Of a DNA stretch of 11,226 nucleotides, positions 9,340 to 11,226 are shown one piece after another. Origin of the DNA: Lunasporangiospora selenospora (taxonomy: Eukaryota; Mortierellomycota; Mortierellomycetes; Mortierellales; Mortierellaceae); contig JAABOA010000022.1 of the NCBI GenBank assembly GCA_015680635.1, positions 21,399 through 32,624 of the forward strand, given 5' to 3'. Numbering within the stretch: the first letter of the stretch is position 1; every line of letters starts with the position of its first letter. A program made the position numbers and the translations under genes. The notes under the pieces are model-generated. The model saw nothing but the letters and a program-made list of their open reading frames with translations, was not told where the DNA came from and ran no database searches.

Positions 9340-9371
9340 CAGCGCACACACCTGTGCGCTGGAGTGACGTG
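9340..9371 (+). promoter_or_regulatory. perfect 9-bp inverted repeat next to TGACGTG
   Basis: CAGCGCACA (9340-9348) and TGTGCGCTG (9353-9361) are exact reverse complements separated by CACC. Three bases later TGACGTG (9365-9371) begins, which contains the TGACG half-site bound by CREB/ATF-type bZIP factors. Lying about 75-100 bp before the start codon, it could be a binding site for a dimeric factor, or a hairpin in the leader if transcribed. The symmetry is seen directly; the role is inferred. Confidence 0.5.
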
Positions 9372-9410
9372 TCCCAAGAAAGAGGAAGAGGAAGCTTCGA
9401 TTCGATTACA

Positions 9411-9436
9411 TTGTCTCTTTCTGTTTTATTTTGCAG
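9411..9436 (+). other. possible 5' UTR intron acceptor
   Basis: A pyrimidine-rich run TTGTCTCTTTCTGTTTTATT ends in TTGCAG, six bases before the ATG. This is a textbook 3' splice site and suggests an intron in the 5' UTR. I could not identify a matching donor with confidence; GTAGGC near 9207 is one weak option. The tract may instead simply be part of the leader. Confidence 0.35.
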
Positions 9437-9442
9437 TGCAAC

Positions 9443-11226
9443 ATGTCGGAAGAGCCAAGGTATTTCATGACTAACTTGATCTCGATTCATTGGTTGCCTA
9501 GATTATGAATGCCCTTCTTCCTAGTCAATCCATTTGATCCTCACATTTAATCCTTTTATTTAGACGGAAGCGCAAATGGGACAATGCAGGAGAGCCTGAG
9601 GTAGATGGCAAAAAGATCGCCTTGGAAACTGATGCATCCTCAGAGCCTGGTAACGAGGGTCCCTCTGCTCCCACAGATGCAGCTGCAACCTCGGCAGTCG
9701 CTGCCGCAGCCATTGCTGCAGCCAAGCTCAATGCAATGATGGCAGCCAAGGCAACATCAGGACCTGCTGAGGAAACCAATACTGATTTAGCAGAGGCAGC
9801 TCCTGGAGACTCTGCTAGCAATGGAGTCTCAAAGGAGAACAAGGATAGGGATGCATTATTCATCGATATTGACATCAACGATGTCAAGAATCGCCATATT
9901 CTCATCAAGGGCCCTATTCAGTCTCAGGCAAGTCGACGCTTTTGGTTTTCATCTTTGCACCATCACCTTTGGTCTCTCGAACGCATGGTATTAACCAATC
10001 CTATGCACGACCTTTTTCACTGCCTTGTGGGTCTCAACTATAGATTCAGCGTGAGACGAATGCAGGAGTCACTACACGAGGAATCTACTATCAGGATCGT
10101 AGCTTGGCGACTGAAAAAGATCCTCCTCTCTACCTTCATGTGTCTGCATTGACACAGGAGGCTCTGGATCTTGCTGTTTCCCGGGTTAATGAGCTGATCG
10201 AAGGCGATGGACAAGCATCGGCGGCACTCCCTCCACAGCAACAAGCTTTCCAGCCACACTCACGAATGCCACATGGGCATGGGCATGGACATGGACACGG
10301 ACCTCCCGTAAGAAACGCTCTTCAATCTTAAAATCATCAAAGACAGCTCTACTCAAAATGCTAAATAATGTTTGGTTGCTTTGCTATAGAGACACTATGG
10401 ATTCCACGACCGTGTTGAAATTGGAATGGAGTCTGACAGGATGTTCAATGTCAGAGCGAAAATCGTCGGCCCAGGAGTATGTCATCATGCTATCTTTCCA
10501 ATCCCTCCCTCCCTCCCCTCCTCTCCCTATTTTATCTAACACTACCATATTCTCATTGAATATCTAGGGACAATATGTAAAGCATGTGCAGAATGAGACG
10601 CATACAAGAGTCCAATTGAAAGGTCGCGGGTCAGGATACTTGGAGGTCGAGTCAGGTCAGGAGGCTGATGAGTCACTTTACATTAATATTCTGTATGTTT
10701 CCAAAAATAACGGTTGCTGTATCCTAGTCGAGACATCTTCAAGGGGCTATCTAACTATTTTTGAAAGTGACTAACTTATTCCATCTGTCTCCTCTATAGT
10801 GGAAAGACGCAAGAGGATGTTGATGAGGCTGTGCGACTTTGCAAGGAACTTGTCGAGACGATTAAGGCTGAATACGATAGAATGAAGAGCAGGCCCCCCA
10901 TGCAACAGGAGCATTATGGACATGGCAGACAATATGGAAACAGAACGGTATGTTTCAACTGTTTGTCACTAGTGCCAGACTTTTTATTTGCAGACACTTC
11001 TTGAACTCGAGATACTGACAAGCCGCCTCATTGAAAAATGGAATTTTAGGGTTATTATGGCGATAGGAGCCACCACCATCATAACCAGCGGCACCACGGA
11101 GGATCAGGGCAATATCAGCACCAGCAATCTCACTATGGATTCAATCAATCTTATAATGCACCACCGCCCCCTCCAGGTGTCCAACCTCCAGGAGTTCATG
11201 CTCCAGGAGTCCCTCCTCCTCCTTCA
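9443..11226 (+). CDS. KHDC4 (BLOM7)-like double KH-domain splicing factor, 3' partial
   Basis: Seven exons are visible: 9443-9459, 9564-9927, 10044-10307, 10390-10476, 10568-10692, 10800-10947 and 11050-11226 (open at the window end). They join in frame to 394 residues. The start is the ATG giving MSEEPR before the basic RKRKWD motif, which is typical of this family's N-terminus. An Ala-rich segment follows (45-69, with AAAKLNAMMAAK). A first, degenerate KH domain spans about 104-181 (DIDINDVKNRHILIKG, then ETNAGVTTRGIYY, PPLYLHVSA). A linker has five His-Gly pairs at 204-213. A second KH domain spans about 234-310 (FNVRAKIVGPGGQYVKHV, LKGRGSGYLE, then DEAVRLCKELVETIKAEY); GPGG takes the place of the RNA-contacting loop. 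A tail rich in His, Gln, Gly and Pro runs from 318. Human KHDC4 binds RNA and works with the Prp19 splicing complex in the nucleus; the same role is inferred here. Introns are 104, 116, 82, 91, 107 and 102 nt. Branch-site candidates include TCTAACA near 10535 and TGACTAAC at 10768-10775. The family call is strong from domain order and motifs; the first-exon donor (GTATTT) is the weakest junction. Confidence 0.88.
9928..10043 (+). other. GC-AG intron splitting the first KH domain
   Basis: Exon 2 ends ...TCTCAG and the intron begins GCAAGT, the strong consensus used by GC donors. It is phase 0 and ends CTATAG at 10043. The nearest GT (9932) would put the downstream exon out of frame, and reading straight through abandons the KH fold. 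Joining at the GC gives IQSQ followed by IQRETNAGVTTRG, which restores the domain. A second in-frame acceptor, TTCAG at 10049, would drop two residues (Ile-Gln). A likely branch site is ATTAACC near 9990. Confidence 0.8.

Larger units (their letters stand above)
9114..9442 (+). promoter_or_regulatory. probable promoter and 5' leader of the KHDC4 homologue
   Basis: About 330 bp separate the retroelement relic from the start codon, and I see no gene here. Visible elements are a GC-box-like GGGCGGGGC at 9114-9122, an inverted repeat with an adjoining TGACGTG motif at 9340-9371, a purine-rich AAGAAAGAGGAAGAGGAAG run near 9375-9394, and a pyrimidine tract ending in TTTTGCAG at 9436. No clear TATA box was recognised. 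The transcription start cannot be placed from sequence alone. Confidence 0.45.

Noticed and set aside
9114-9442. tRNA or other small RNA gene
   Set aside because: I looked for A/B-box-like blocks and a cloverleaf and saw only one short hairpin at 9340-9361.
9525-9908. 127-codon minus-strand open frame opposite exon 2
   Set aside because: It is the complement of the Ala-rich exon 2, and GC-rich repetitive codons often leave the opposite strand open. It has no recognisable motif.
9622-10152. Single 176-codon open frame read straight through exon 2 and the following intron
   Set aside because: After 9927 the residues no longer fit a KH domain, while splicing at the GC donor restores it exactly in phase. 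The read-through is at most an intron-retention product.

Overview
The window looks like nuclear DNA from a fungus, probably an early-diverging one (Mucoromycota; a Mortierella-like genome is my guess, with low confidence). The evidence is a spliced gene with six short introns (about 80-116 nt, GTATGT/GTAAGA-type donors, CTAAC-like branch sites, one GC-AG intron), a KH-domain splicing-factor homologue, and the wreck of a tyrosine-recombinase retrotransposon of DIRS type. No prokaryotic gene organisation is visible.

Layout: (1) 1-121 is a short unassigned flank. (2) About 122-7787 is one very large tandem array of about 58 imperfect units, about 121-152 bp each and mostly 128-130 bp. Both edges lie inside the window. 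The array has two unit subtypes, local re-amplifications, long-range segment duplications, and one foreign insertion of about 140 bp at 507-646 that looks like an LTR fragment. I see no gene in it: short open frames on both strands are by-products of the periodicity. (3) About 7788-9110 is a decayed DIRS-like element. The C-terminal tail of the reverse transcriptase-RNase H region comes first, followed by a tyrosine recombinase. Both are broken by frameshifts and by four stop codons that can each be explained as a C-to-T change. (4) About 9114-9442 is a compact promoter/5' leader with a GC-box-like motif, a perfect 9-bp inverted repeat beside a TGACGTG motif, and a strong splice-acceptor-like sequence just before the start codon. 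(5) From 9443 to the window end is a seven-exon (so far) homologue of KHDC4 (BLOM7), a double-KH RNA-binding protein linked to pre-mRNA splicing. It is cut off by the window end in its Pro/His/Gln-rich tail.

The only clearly functional gene is the KHDC4 homologue. The rest is repetitive or decayed DNA lying directly upstream of it. I found no convincing new biological system. The most unusual features are the large multi-level array ending against a 5'-truncated retroelement, and the GC-AG intron that splits the first KH domain.
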